From the NCBI GenBank assembly GCA_900545535.1, contig UQZN01000003.1:62001-126000 (forward strand): DNA of 64,000 nucleotides, written 5' to 3'. The stretch comes from an uncultured Phascolarctobacterium sp. (GTDB lineage Bacteria > Bacillota > Negativicutes > Acidaminococcales > Acidaminococcaceae). A program made the translations under genes and the position numbers. The notes beneath the pieces are model-generated. The model saw only the letters and a program-made list of their open reading frames with translations, made no database searches and was not told the origin of the DNA. Positions 43,677 through 52,574 of this stretch are shown here, piece by piece. Every line of letters begins with the position of its first letter. Within the stretch, counting starts at the first letter, position 1.

Positions 43677-44997
43677 GTTGTGCCTCCGCAGCAGCTGTTG
43701 CCGCCTGCATGATAGTTTTCAGGCTGCGCCCGCTTTTTAGGGCCAGGGCTTTACAGTCTTCAAATTCAGGAGCAATATTTACGATGCGTCCGCCCATCTG
43801 TGCGTATTTGATCCTCACTTCGCCTTCCGGCAGCTCAACAGTGGTAAACTTACGATAATTGATGTGGCGATGCACTGCATAATAACGTACTCCCAGCGAA
43901 GTAGTTTCCGTCAGTAAGATCTCCGTCAGCTTATCCAGGTTCTGCGGGGTAAGCAGCACTGATAAAGTCTGCGCCGGACGGCCTTTTTTCATAATGATCG
44001 GCGTCAGCCAGCAGTCAAGCGCGCCAGCCTGCAGCAAACGTTCCTGCACATACGGATACAATTCTCCGTTCATATCGTCGATATTACATTCGGCAACCAG
44101 CAGATCCGCGCCGGCTTCAGCTTCCCACTCGCCGATATTGATGCGCAGCACATTCGGTATCTCTAGATCCCAGGTACCGGCGCCATAAGCGATCTTACTG
44201 CCTGTAAAGCCCTGCGGCAGGTCATTGGTGCTGACCGCCAAAACCTTCATCAGTGCTGCGCCCGTTGGCGTAGTAAGCTCTTTATCAATATTTCCGTGAC
44301 TGTGCCGCAAGCCCTGTAACAGCTCTGCTGTTGCAGGAGCCGGCACCGGCATCAAGCCGTGCGCACATTTGACAAAGCCGCTGCCGGTATGGATATTGGA
44401 AACAAAAATTTTTTCGATACCCAAATATTGCAAAGCCAGCACGCAGCCGGCAATATCAATAATCGTATCAATGGCCCCAACTTCGTGGAAATGCACTTCG
44501 TCAACAGTTTTACCGTGTACCCTGGCTTCAGCTTCTGCCAAAGCGGTAAACACTCGCAAAGACTGCGACTTGATCTCAGCGCTCAGATCAGAATGTTCGA
44601 TAATATGGGCTATATCATGCAGATTACGATGTTCATGGTGATGATGCAGCGCAGCTTCAGGTGCTTCATGGTTATGGGCAAACTGTTCACAACCTATATC
44701 ATGCTCATGATGATGCCCTACTCCGATGTGTTCGTGATGATGCTGTTCTGCATGAGTATGTGTATGCTGCTGCCCAATTATGACGTCATGTTGATGCTCA
44801 TCTGGCAGCACAACGTTAAAATAATTGGCAGCAATACCGCACTTATCAACACGTTTGTTGATCAGCTCATATTCTCCCAAATGCAGCTTTTCCATTTCCG
44901 CTGCCAGGTAGTCGATCGGTACGCCGGCATCCAGCAAAGCTCCCAGTAGCATATTGCCGCTGATGCCTGCAAAGGCTTCTATATAAATCGCTTTCAT
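43666..44997 (-). CDS. larC: LarC nickel insertion protein (Ni-pincer cofactor)
   Basis: LarC (443 residues) inserts nickel into pyridinium-3,5-bisthiocarboxylate mononucleotide to complete the cofactor of lactate racemase and related enzymes. N terminus MKAIYIEAFAGISGNMLLGALLDAGVP, later FHEVGAIDTIIDIAG and GTWDLEIPNVLR. A histidine-rich insert (about residues 68-130, over twenty His) should hold metal. In some species larC needs a frameshift to join two halves; here it is one continuous frame. ATG 44997 is used. larA and larE are not in the window. Confidence 0.94.
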   Translation of the reverse strand: MKAIYIEAFAGISGNMLLGALLDAGVPIDYLAAEMEKLHLGEYELINKRVDKCGIAANYFNVVLPDEHQHDVIIGQQHTHTHAEQHHHEHIGVGHHHEHDIGCEQFAHNHEAPEAALHHHHEHRNLHDIAHIIEHSDLSAEIKSQSLRVFTALAEAEARVHGKTVDEVHFHEVGAIDTIIDIAGCVLALQYLGIEKIFVSNIHTGSGFVKCAHGLMPVPAPATAELLQGLRHSHGNIDKELTTPTGAALMKVLAVSTNDLPQGFTGSKIAYGAGTWDLEIPNVLRINIGEWEAEAGADLLVAECNIDDMNGELYPYVQERLLQAGALDCWLTPIIMKKGRPAQTLSVLLTPQNLDKLTEILLTETTSLGVRYYAVHRHINYRKFTTVELPEGEVRIKYAQMGGRIVNIAPEFEDCKALALKSGRSLKTIMQAATAAAEAQLEQ

Positions 44998-45002
44998 TAA
45001 CA

Positions 45003-45758
45003 TCACCTCATATGATTGATGATACTGGCCATCCGCCCGGCGCCAAAACCGTTGTCGATATTGACTACGGCCACTCCGGCGGAACAGCTGTTAAGCATAC
45101 CTAAAAGTGCCGATAGCCCCTGGAAGTTGGCGCCATAACCGACACTGGTCGGTACCGCGATCACAGGCCGTTCGACCAGACCGCCAACAACGCTTGCCAA
45201 GGCACCTTCCATACCGGCAACAACAACTACTACATTCGCATTTCTGATCAGGTCAAGCTTATCAAACAGGCGGTGGATACCGGCCACGCCTACATCGTAG
45301 ACCCGCTCTACCCGGTTGCCCATGATCTCGGCAGTCAGGGCTGCTTCTTCTGAGATCGGCAGATCGCTTGTCCCCGCCGTCACAACAGCGATATAACGCT
45401 TATCATCCTTGGGCAGCGGTTTACGCTCTACGAAAATCAGCCGTGAATTTTTATGATAAACAGCATCAGGCAGCACCTTCTGCACCGCGGCAAATTTATC
45501 GGCATCGGCACGTGTCCCCAAAATATTATTGTGGACCTGCGCCAGCTTTTCCATAATCGCGGTGACCTGTTCGACTGTTTTTCCCTCGCAGTAAACAACC
45601 TCGGGAAAGCCCTGCCGCAGACTGCGGTTATGATCAAGCTTGGCAAAGCCAAGATCGGTATAATTGGCAGCATGCAGTTTTTCTAAAGCCATTTGGGCGT
45701 TGATAGCCCCACTTTTATAGCTTTCCAAAAGCGCCAGCAAATTTTCTTCATACGTCAT
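45003..45758 (-). CDS. larB: LarB pyridinium-3,5-biscarboxylate mononucleotide synthase
   Basis: LarB (251 residues) carboxylates nicotinate adenine dinucleotide at the start of Ni-pincer cofactor synthesis. The C-terminal AIR-carboxylase-like domain has VVTAGTSDLPISEEAALTAE, DVGVAGIHRL, VVVAGMEGALASVVGGL and VPTSVGYG. The segment FPEVVYCEGKT is also typical. It directly precedes larC and starts 18 bases after the RND gene. Confidence 0.95.
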   Translation of the reverse strand: MTYEENLLALLESYKSGAINAQMALEKLHAANYTDLGFAKLDHNRSLRQGFPEVVYCEGKTVEQVTAIMEKLAQVHNNILGTRADADKFAAVQKVLPDAVYHKNSRLIFVERKPLPKDDKRYIAVVTAGTSDLPISEEAALTAEIMGNRVERVYDVGVAGIHRLFDKLDLIRNANVVVVVAGMEGALASVVGGLVERPVIAVPTSVGYGANFQGLSALLGMLNSCSAGVAVVNIDNGFGAGRMASIINHMR

Positions 45759-45776
45759 ATTCTGCTACTTCCTTAG

Positions 45777-48700
45777 TCATGATTTATGCAAATGTTTCTC
45801 TTTCCATTCTTCGCTCAGCAAATACAGCAGCGGCACTACTACCAGCGTCAGCAGGGTCGACGTAGTCAGACCGCCAACTAAGACCACGCCCATCGACTGA
45901 CGCAGCTCGGCACCGGCGCCAAGGCCAAGTGCGATCGGCAGCATACCTAAAATAGTCGAAAGCGTTGTCATGAAGATAGGACGAATACGCAGGGCACAGG
46001 CTTCCCGCAAAGCTTCACGCAGGGGCATGCCCTTCGCCCGCGCCTGATTGGCATAGTCAACCAGCAGGATAGCGTTTTTGGTAACCAAACCCAGCAGCAT
46101 CGTAAAACCGATCAGCGACATCATATTTGCCGTCTGCCCGGCTACCATCAGGCCTAAAACAGCGCCGACGATAGCAAACGGCAGCGACATCATAATGACC
46201 AAAGGCTGCATAAAGCTTTCAAATTCTGCCGCCAGAACCATATAGATCATAATGATCGCCAGGATAACAGCTTTTGCGATCTCATTGAAGGCTTTCGCCA
46301 TCGTATCGGCCTGGCCGATCATTTTATAGCGGTAACCGACCTGCATATTCATATCCGGGATCATCTCATTCTGGATCTTCTGGATCAGATCGCCAGGCGT
46401 GATACCGACCGTATTGGCATAAACAACGATCTGACGCTGACGGTCCTCACGGTCGATACGTGTAGGCCCGGACGAGAAGTACACATCAGCCACGTCGCCC
46501 AAACGGATAAATTTACCGTCGGTATTGGAAACGCGCAGGTTCGCCACATCGTTGATATCGCGGCGATGCGCCGTATCTAACTGTACAATTATATCATAGT
46601 CGTTATCACCTATCGTGAAACTATTATTTGTACTTTTGCCCAAAAAGGCCATTTCCACAACTTTACCAACGGAAGTAGAATCAAGCCCCATCGCGCTGGC
46701 ACGTAAAGGATCGACTTTAACGATGATCTCCGGTTCTTCTTCCGAAGAAGAAATATCGACATCAGTAGAGCCCGGCACCTGCCTGATCCTTTCAGCCAGA
46801 TCCTGGGCATAAGTTGTCAGCAGATCAAGATCACTGCCGCGCAGGCCTACCTGTACCGGTCTGCTGTCACCACGGCCGCCGCCCTGATTACTTACTACCG
46901 CAACCTTCAGCTCTTCTACCGAGCCAAATTTACGGCGCAGCTCATCCATAATAGAGATCATACTGCGGTCACGGTCAGAGGCAGGAATAAGCTTGACATC
47001 GATATTGCCTTCATTGACAGGTGTGCGCGAACCGCCCAGACGCATTGCCGCGATCCTGACCTCAGGCATTTGCAGGATCTCTTCTTCCAAGGGCATAGTC
47101 AGCTGTTTCATGCGCTCGATACTTGTACCTGCCGGCGCTTTAACGCTGATAGAAAACTCTCCTGAATCATAGGTAGGCTGATATTCCGTACCAATAAAGG
47201 GTAACAGGAAAAGATTAAATATAAGTGAAGCAACAGAGATCAAAACTATTTTCCAGGGATGCTTGAAAGCAAACACCATTAATTCATCATACATCCGGCA
47301 AACAACCTGAAAACCGGCCTCAAATTTATCCAGACAGATCTGCACTATTTTAGGCCGCGGATGCTTGTAGGGCTTGGCGTGCTCCTCGCGATAATCCTTC
47401 AGCCAGTAAGCTGAGATCATCGGCGTCAGCGTATAGGCTGCCATCGTAGAAAATGCCAGGGCAAAAGCTACCGTTAAACCAAACTGTTTAAAGAACTGAC
47501 CAACAACTTCACCCATCGAGCCTATCGGTACGAAAACCGCCATCAAAGAAAGCGAGGTCGCCAGGATCGCCAGCGACAATTCCTCCGTGGCATCCTGTGC
47601 CGCCTGGATCGGCGACTTGCCCATTTCCATATGCCGGAAAATATTTTCGATCAAAACGATAGCATCGTCGATAAGGATACCGACTGCCAAACTCAACGCC
47701 ATGAGCGACATATTATTCAGCGTAAAGTCCATCGTCTTCATCAAAAAGAAGGTGGCAATGACAGAAGTCGGTATGGACAGACCGCCGATGATCGTCGCCC
47801 GAAAATCGCGCAGGAACATATAAGTTATCAAAAGTGCCAGGAATCCGCCAAAAAGAATGGCGTTCCAGACATCGGCAACGTTCTCGCGGATATAGGCCGA
47901 CTGGTCGCGGACGACATCGACTTTGATATCCTGCGGCAAGTCATTGGCTATCATTTGTTCCATAGAAGCGTTGACGCCGTCGACAACATCGACTGTGTTG
48001 GTTTTAGACTGCTTGCGCACCAGCACCATAACGCTGGGGATCTTGTTGGCGCGGGAATAAGTCTCTTCATCTTCCCAGCTGTCAACAACCTTTACAACGT
48101 CTGCCAGCTGGATCGGACGCCCATTTTGATTAGCTATGACGATGTTTTTGATGTCGTCGATATTTTTATATTTTCCCAGCGTTCTGACCGTTATTTCCAT
48201 ATCGTTATAACGGGCCTTGCCGCCTGGGGTATTGATATTTTCACTGTTGACCTTGTCTAAGATAGACTGAAAAGAAATATTATAAGTATGCAGTTTCTCC
48301 GGGTCGGGGATCAGTTTGATCGCACGCAGGCTGGCGCCTACGACCGAAACCTCGGATACGCCTTCGACACGCTGCAGTTCTTCTTTGACAACGTCTTCAA
48401 CAATCTTACGGGTCTCCTCACGGCTGCGCGAATCGGACGCAAAAGTAAATGCCGCTATCGACTGCGACGAAATATCGAAACGCTGCACGACAGGCTCGTC
48501 AATGCCGTCAGGCAAACGCCGGCGCACCGACGCTACTTTTTCACGCACTTCGCTGGCCATTTCCCTTGGATCGACGCCCAGCTCAAATTCCAGTACCGTC
48601 TGCGAATAACCTTCGCGAACCGTCGACGACAAAGTCTTGATACCGGCAACCTGACTGACGCGGTCCTCGATAGGCCGGGTGATCAGGGTTTCCATTTCTT

Positions 48701-48875
48701 CAGGCGAAGCGCCGGTATAGGTAACGCTGACGCTTACCAAGGGCAATTCAACGTCAGGATACAGATCGACACCCAGATTAGGATACGACTTGATGCCGAA
48801 TACTACCAGCAGCAGTACGAACATCGTCGTAAAAACAGGTCTGCGTATAAATGTGCCTATCATTTTATTTAGCAC
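45777..48875 (-). CDS. RND-family efflux transporter, inner-membrane subunit (AcrB/HAE1-like)
   Basis: A 1032-residue pump with the standard two-fold layout of 12 membrane spans and two large periplasmic loops. The first span starts at FIRRPVFTTM, and the proton-relay aspartate pair is in GILIDDAIVLIENIFRHME. It drives export of drugs or lipophiles across both membranes with its adaptor and a TolC-type channel; no TolC gene is seen in this window. GTG 48875 behind AAGGACAGG is chosen; ATG 48863 is possible. Presence supports an outer membrane. Confidence 0.95.
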   Translation of the reverse strand: MLNKMIGTFIRRPVFTTMFVLLLVVFGIKSYPNLGVDLYPDVELPLVSVSVTYTGASPEEMETLITRPIEDRVSQVAGIKTLSSTVREGYSQTVLEFELGVDPREMASEVREKVASVRRRLPDGIDEPVVQRFDISSQSIAAFTFASDSRSREETRKIVEDVVKEELQRVEGVSEVSVVGASLRAIKLIPDPEKLHTYNISFQSILDKVNSENINTPGGKARYNDMEITVRTLGKYKNIDDIKNIVIANQNGRPIQLADVVKVVDSWEDEETYSRANKIPSVMVLVRKQSKTNTVDVVDGVNASMEQMIANDLPQDIKVDVVRDQSAYIRENVADVWNAILFGGFLALLITYMFLRDFRATIIGGLSIPTSVIATFFLMKTMDFTLNNMSLMALSLAVGILIDDAIVLIENIFRHMEMGKSPIQAAQDATEELSLAILATSLSLMAVFVPIGSMGEVVGQFFKQFGLTVAFALAFSTMAAYTLTPMISAYWLKDYREEHAKPYKHPRPKIVQICLDKFEAGFQVVCRMYDELMVFAFKHPWKIVLISVASLIFNLFLLPFIGTEYQPTYDSGEFSISVKAPAGTSIERMKQLTMPLEEEILQMPEVRIAAMRLGGSRTPVNEGNIDVKLIPASDRDRSMISIMDELRRKFGSVEELKVAVVSNQGGGRGDSRPVQVGLRGSDLDLLTTYAQDLAERIRQVPGSTDVDISSSEEEPEIIVKVDPLRASAMGLDSTSVGKVVEMAFLGKSTNNSFTIGDNDYDIIVQLDTAHRRDINDVANLRVSNTDGKFIRLGDVADVYFSSGPTRIDREDRQRQIVVYANTVGITPGDLIQKIQNEMIPDMNMQVGYRYKMIGQADTMAKAFNEIAKAVILAIIMIYMVLAAEFESFMQPLVIMMSLPFAIVGAVLGLMVAGQTANMMSLIGFTMLLGLVTKNAILLVDYANQARAKGMPLREALREACALRIRPIFMTTLSTILGMLPIALGLGAGAELRQSMGVVLVGGLTTSTLLTLVVVPLLYLLSEEWKEKHLHKS

Positions 48876-49989
48876 CCTGTCCTTCTAATTTTATCTTGCT
48901 GCCTTCACGCAGTTTGTTCTGACCGCCGGTCACGATCCGGTCGTTATCACTTAAGCCATCCAGAATCTCTACCATATTATCATTCACAAAACCGATCGTT
49001 AATACTCTGCGACTTACAACGCCTTCCTCGTCGACAACAAAAACCGTACGCTGATCTTCACGCATAACAATAGCGCTCATCGGGATCACCAGCGCGTTTT
49101 CTTTTGGTGCAGCAGTAATGACCACATTGGCATAAACGCCGCCGCGCAGCTTCCCGGCACTGTTGTCAACAGTGACTTCGGCAGCAAAAGTACGTGCCGG
49201 CATATCAGCCACCGGGGAAATACGGGTGATCGTGCCGCTGAATTTATCATCTGGATAAGCGGGCACAGTAATATCAGCCAAACCGCCCACGGCAATATTG
49301 CTGATCTGTCCTTCCGGAATATTTATTTTAGCAGTCAGTTCGGAAATATCAGCAACATTGAACAGCGCCGTTCCGACTTTGGCATAATAACCTTCCTGAT
49401 AGTAACGCTTGGCAATGATACCGTCCTGCGGCGCCATAACACTGGCCCCGCTCAATTTATCCTGCATATTATCCCATACGCCCTGAGCTTCCGACAGCTT
49501 ACCACGGGCATTATTTCTTGCAAAACGGTAGTTATCAACAGTCTGTTCTGATACAGCACCCTTTTCATACAAGGCCTGATAACGTTGCAGTTCGCGTTCA
49601 GCTTTTTCCAAAGTAGTCTGGGCGTCCATCAAAGAGCCTTTGGCCGACAATAAATTAGCCGTCTGCTCAGTCTGCTCCAAATGTGCCAGTACAGTACCCG
49701 CTGTGACGCGGTCACCTTCGTTGACGTAGACCTGCTCTACCCTGCCATCGATCTTTGCTGCCACATCAGCCTGCCAGACAGGATCAAGGCTGCCTGCAAA
49801 ACGCATGACCGGAGTAATACTAAGGCGCTGCGGAAAAGCTGTAGCCACAGCAACGCTGCGCCCTTGGGAAACACTGCTCGCACGCTCGTTGTTAGCCTGG
49901 ATATTGCCATAAATACGGTAAGCGATGATTGCTAAAAGAACCAGGGAAGCGATAATTGCTATACGAACTTTTTTATTCTGCCACATCAT
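48865..49989 (-). CDS. RND efflux membrane-fusion (adaptor) protein
   Basis: A 374-residue HlyD/AcrA-type adaptor. One N-terminal membrane anchor (residues 8-26), no lipobox, then the lipoyl half DVAAKIDGRVEQVYVNEGDRVTAGTVLAHLE, a short coiled-coil hairpin (about 115-170), second lipoyl half, beta-barrel and membrane-proximal domain (AIVMREDQRTVFVVDEEGVVSRR). ATG 49989 is six bases behind GAGGAG. It overlaps the pump gene by 11 bases and is the first gene after the promoter at 50049-50078. Confidence 0.95.
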   Translation of the reverse strand: MMWQNKKVRIAIIASLVLLAIIAYRIYGNIQANNERASSVSQGRSVAVATAFPQRLSITPVMRFAGSLDPVWQADVAAKIDGRVEQVYVNEGDRVTAGTVLAHLEQTEQTANLLSAKGSLMDAQTTLEKAERELQRYQALYEKGAVSEQTVDNYRFARNNARGKLSEAQGVWDNMQDKLSGASVMAPQDGIIAKRYYQEGYYAKVGTALFNVADISELTAKINIPEGQISNIAVGGLADITVPAYPDDKFSGTITRISPVADMPARTFAAEVTVDNSAGKLRGGVYANVVITAAPKENALVIPMSAIVMREDQRTVFVVDEEGVVSRRVLTIGFVNDNMVEILDGLSDNDRIVTGGQNKLREGSKIKLEGQGAK

Positions 49990-50048
49990 TTTCTGCTCCT
50001 CAATTTATCGGAATAAAGGTAATTTTAATTACAATAATAGATATTTTA

Positions 50049-50078
50049 ATTATACAACTTTTTTATACATAATAGCAA
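50049..50078 (-). promoter_or_regulatory. promoter of RND operon with overlapping direct repeats
   Basis: TTGCTA (50073-50078), 18-base spacer, perfect TATAAT (50049-50054) on the minus strand. Two copies of TAATTAAAAT (50043-50052 and 50022-50031) lie 21 bases apart; the first overlaps the -10 box. This spacing puts both on the same face of the helix, as expected for a repressor site (inference). Confidence 0.6.
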
Positions 50079-50133
50079 GAAAATTACAGGTCAAAGCACT
50101 GGTTTCACAGTCTTTTCCTGATATGTTTTGCAG

Positions 50134-50173
50134 CATAAAAACAGGCCCCTGCTGTGTAAAAACAACAAGGGCC
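50134..50173 (-). terminator. terminator after pilMNO
   Basis: GGCCCTTGTTG and CAGCAGGGGCC form a mostly paired stem, followed by TGTTTTTA on the minus strand. It lies just after the pilO stop. Confidence 0.75.
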
Positions 50174-50191
50174 AAAATATGTTTATTATTT

Positions 50192-50866
50192 TTATTTTCT
50201 CGCTTCTTCTACTGCCGCCATATTGGCTGCATCACGTTCTTTAACTCGCTCTAAACCAGTTTTTTCACCGGTATCAGCACTGTTCACCTTCCCTAAAGTA
50301 TCCTTCAGAGAATACACAGTAAATTCGGCTGTCATATCCAAATTTCCGGAAGTGTCATTTTCTTTGACAGTATTGATACTGGCTTTATTCAATTTAGCAA
50401 ATCTGCCGCCGTTTTCTACCTTCTGCAAAAACTCGACCATTTTATAATAGTTTCCGCTGATAGAAATATTCAGCGGCACTTCATACGCTCCGCTTACCTG
50501 CTTCAAGGCAGTGCTGGGCGGCTTGACACTTTTAAACTGGATCCCGCATTCTTTGGAAAAGTTTGAATATTCCTGTACTAATTCAGGTACGGTTACCGTA
50601 TCTGGCAGCAGCTTTTTAGCTTCCGCAAGATAACCTGCCTGCTTAAGCGCAAAAGCATTATAATCCTTATTCTGTCCGGCAAAGGTCTGATAACTGGCCA
50701 GACGCTGCTGGGCCTGCGTCAGCTCCTGCTCGTTTTTTTGAATGTCTTCACGCAGCGGCTGGACAAGGTACAGCGCTACAAAAACAAATAATAGCACTGA
50801 ACCCAGCAATAATAAAGAATATCTACTGTTTTCTGACATATTGCTGTCAGGCATTTCTAATTTCAC
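50192..50866 (-). CDS. pilO: type IV pilus assembly protein PilO-like
   Basis: A 224-residue bitopic protein: one membrane span (about residues 18-36), a coiled coil (EDIQKNEQELTQAQQRLASY), then a ferredoxin-like periplasmic domain (VPLNISISGNYYKMVEFLQKVENGGRF). PilO and PilN form the alignment subcomplex linking inner and outer membrane parts. GTG 50866 overlaps the pilN stop (GTGA); an ATG four codons later is also possible. The C-terminal tail is charged and not conserved-looking. Confidence 0.85.
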   Translation of the reverse strand: MKLEMPDSNMSENSRYSLLLLGSVLLFVFVALYLVQPLREDIQKNEQELTQAQQRLASYQTFAGQNKDYNAFALKQAGYLAEAKKLLPDTVTVPELVQEYSNFSKECGIQFKSVKPPSTALKQVSGAYEVPLNISISGNYYKMVEFLQKVENGGRFAKLNKASINTVKENDTSGNLDMTAEFTVYSLKDTLGKVNSADTGEKTGLERVKERDAANMAAVEEARK

Positions 50867-51420
50867 TTTTTCACCCCGCTTCGCTGAACTTCCAAAGCAA
50901 AATCAATAACGCCAACACTGCTGCTGTTATTATTACTGCCGCTTTCGCTGGCAGAAACCAGCTGCACACCGGCAACGTCCGGTCTGGCCTGCAGAAGGCT
51001 GATAAATTTGAGCACGTCATCCATCTTCATCGCCTTACCGGCTATACTCATCTGATCCGGCTGATTGCCCTGCTTGACACTGGTAAGCCAACAGCCGTAA
51101 GGTGTAACATTGCCCAGCTCTGCCAGTGAGCGGCTCCAGACGATACGGTCTTTAGAAAGATTGCGTACGATAGTATTGCGTTTATTGATTTCCGCATTCT
51201 GGAGCTGCGCTTTATCAAAGCGTTCCTGCCAGACTTTCATCGAAGCGATGCCTTCGTTGACCTCGCTGAGTCTACTTTCCGTATACTTGAACATTGCCAA
51301 ATGATAGCCCCACAGCAAAATACTCAAGCCTAAAAATACATAAGCTACAATGCGATAAAGCTTCCATGTCGGAAATTCTGTTTTACGCCTGTACTCAGGT
51401 AAAAGGTTGATTTTAATCAT
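50863..51420 (-). CDS. pilN: type IV pilus assembly protein PilN-like
   Basis: A 185-residue bitopic protein. The start MIKINLLPEYRRK is the PilM-binding peptide typical of PilN (INLLP motif). One membrane span covers about residues 20-42, followed by a coiled coil and a periplasmic domain ending near FALEVQR. ATG 51420 is preceded by GGAGGGGAAGCTG. It overlaps the pilM end by eight bases. Confidence 0.92.
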   Translation of the reverse strand: MIKINLLPEYRRKTEFPTWKLYRIVAYVFLGLSILLWGYHLAMFKYTESRLSEVNEGIASMKVWQERFDKAQLQNAEINKRNTIVRNLSKDRIVWSRSLAELGNVTPYGCWLTSVKQGNQPDQMSIAGKAMKMDDVLKFISLLQARPDVAGVQLVSASESGSNNNSSSVGVIDFALEVQRSGVKK

Positions 51421-52486
51421 CAGCTTCCCCTCCATACAAAGCAGCGCCTATCGCAACCGTCAGCGCTCCCAGATATTTTTTCAATTCCCGCTGGTCCAGC
51501 TTATCGGCAAAAGTTACTGCCTGGCGCAGATCATTAACGACGACCTGCATTTCCATACCCTCGGTCAAAAATTCAGGCAGCCCGGCCATATTCGCACCGC
51601 CACCCGCCAGAACCAGATGTGTAAATCTGGCATCTTTTTTATTGATTAAATAATATTCGCAGGTCCTGCGCACTTCACGGCCCAGATTTTCGATCTCGTT
51701 AAAAAATTCCGCATATTTAGTTTTATCCGTTTCCAAGCTGCTTAAAAGCAGTTCATCTTCCAATTTGATCTTTTCCGCAGCCGCCAGGTCAACACCGGCA
51801 CCGCTGGCAATAGCGGCATTGAACATCTGTCCGCCCTGGGGTATACTGCGCTGAGCTACAGGAGCGCCGTTCTGGAAAATAGTCAGCATGGAATAAGAAC
51901 GTCCAATATCCAGCAAAACAAAATTTTCCAGCTGCTGCGGCAAGGTCCTGTATGCGGCTAAAACTTCGATATCGATACCGATCGTCTGCCAGCCAAGCGC
52001 ATCACTGATCTCCAATAACGAATCAATAACGTCTTTGGGAGAAGCTACCAAAAGTACAGGCTGCAGGCCATCACTGGTAAACGAACCAAATTTTGCCGAA
52101 TCGACATAATAGGTATCAGCTTCATAAGGCACATACTGACTGGAATCCCAGGCCACAGACTGCTTCATTTCCTCATCAGGCATTTCCGGCATATCGATCT
52201 CGCGTACAAACGCATTGCGCCCGCCTACAGTAAATACTGCATGCCTGGCGTTAAAATCATACTTGGCCAACAACCCCTTAATAAAACTTATCATCGCATC
52301 GCTGTTGCGAACAAAACCGTTATTGATCAGCTCAAGCGGCAGCTCTGCTACAGCAAAACAACTAACTACAGGCTTACTGCCGTTTTCTATCTGTACTAGC
52401 TTGATACTGCCTGTACCAATGTCGACACCGATTATTTTAGACGGCTTTGCATGAAACATTTTTTTTATGATGGCTTGCACATTCAC
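51413..52486 (-). CDS. pilM: type IV pilus assembly ATPase-like protein PilM
   Basis: A 357-residue actin-like cytoplasmic protein. IIGVDIGTGSIKLVQIENG is the first nucleotide loop, LLDIGRSYSMLTIFQNG the second, LVLAGGGANMAGLPEFL the adenosine loop. PilM binds the N-terminal peptide of PilN. GTG 52486 follows GGGAGG. It is the first gene of pilMNO, with a palindrome-bearing promoter upstream. Confidence 0.94.
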   Translation of the reverse strand: MNVQAIIKKMFHAKPSKIIGVDIGTGSIKLVQIENGSKPVVSCFAVAELPLELINNGFVRNSDAMISFIKGLLAKYDFNARHAVFTVGGRNAFVREIDMPEMPDEEMKQSVAWDSSQYVPYEADTYYVDSAKFGSFTSDGLQPVLLVASPKDVIDSLLEISDALGWQTIGIDIEVLAAYRTLPQQLENFVLLDIGRSYSMLTIFQNGAPVAQRSIPQGGQMFNAAIASGAGVDLAAAEKIKLEDELLLSSLETDKTKYAEFFNEIENLGREVRRTCEYYLINKKDARFTHLVLAGGGANMAGLPEFLTEGMEMQVVVNDLRQAVTFADKLDQRELKKYLGALTVAIGAALYGGEADD

Positions 52487-52544
52487 TTGCGCAGACCTCC
52501 CTGATTTATATAAATAAACTCAATTTCAATACTATATCTTATAA

Positions 52545-52574
52545 ATTATATCATAAGTTTATAAACTTATACAA
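52545..52574 (-). promoter_or_regulatory. promoter of pilMNO with 18-bp perfect palindrome
   Basis: TTGTAT (52569-52574), 18-base spacer and TATAAT (52545-52550) on the minus strand. The spacer contains ATAAGTTTATAAACTTAT (52553-52570), a perfect 18-bp palindrome that touches the -35 box and the last codons of the prepilin peptidase gene. Its place suggests an operator. Confidence 0.6.

Noticed and set aside
44359..44949. 196-residue Met-rich plus-strand frame
   Set aside because: Complement of the histidine-rich insert of larC (CAT codons give ATG on the other strand).
47631..48260. 209-residue plus-strand frame inside the RND pump gene
   Set aside because: Antisense to conserved pump sequence, no start signals.
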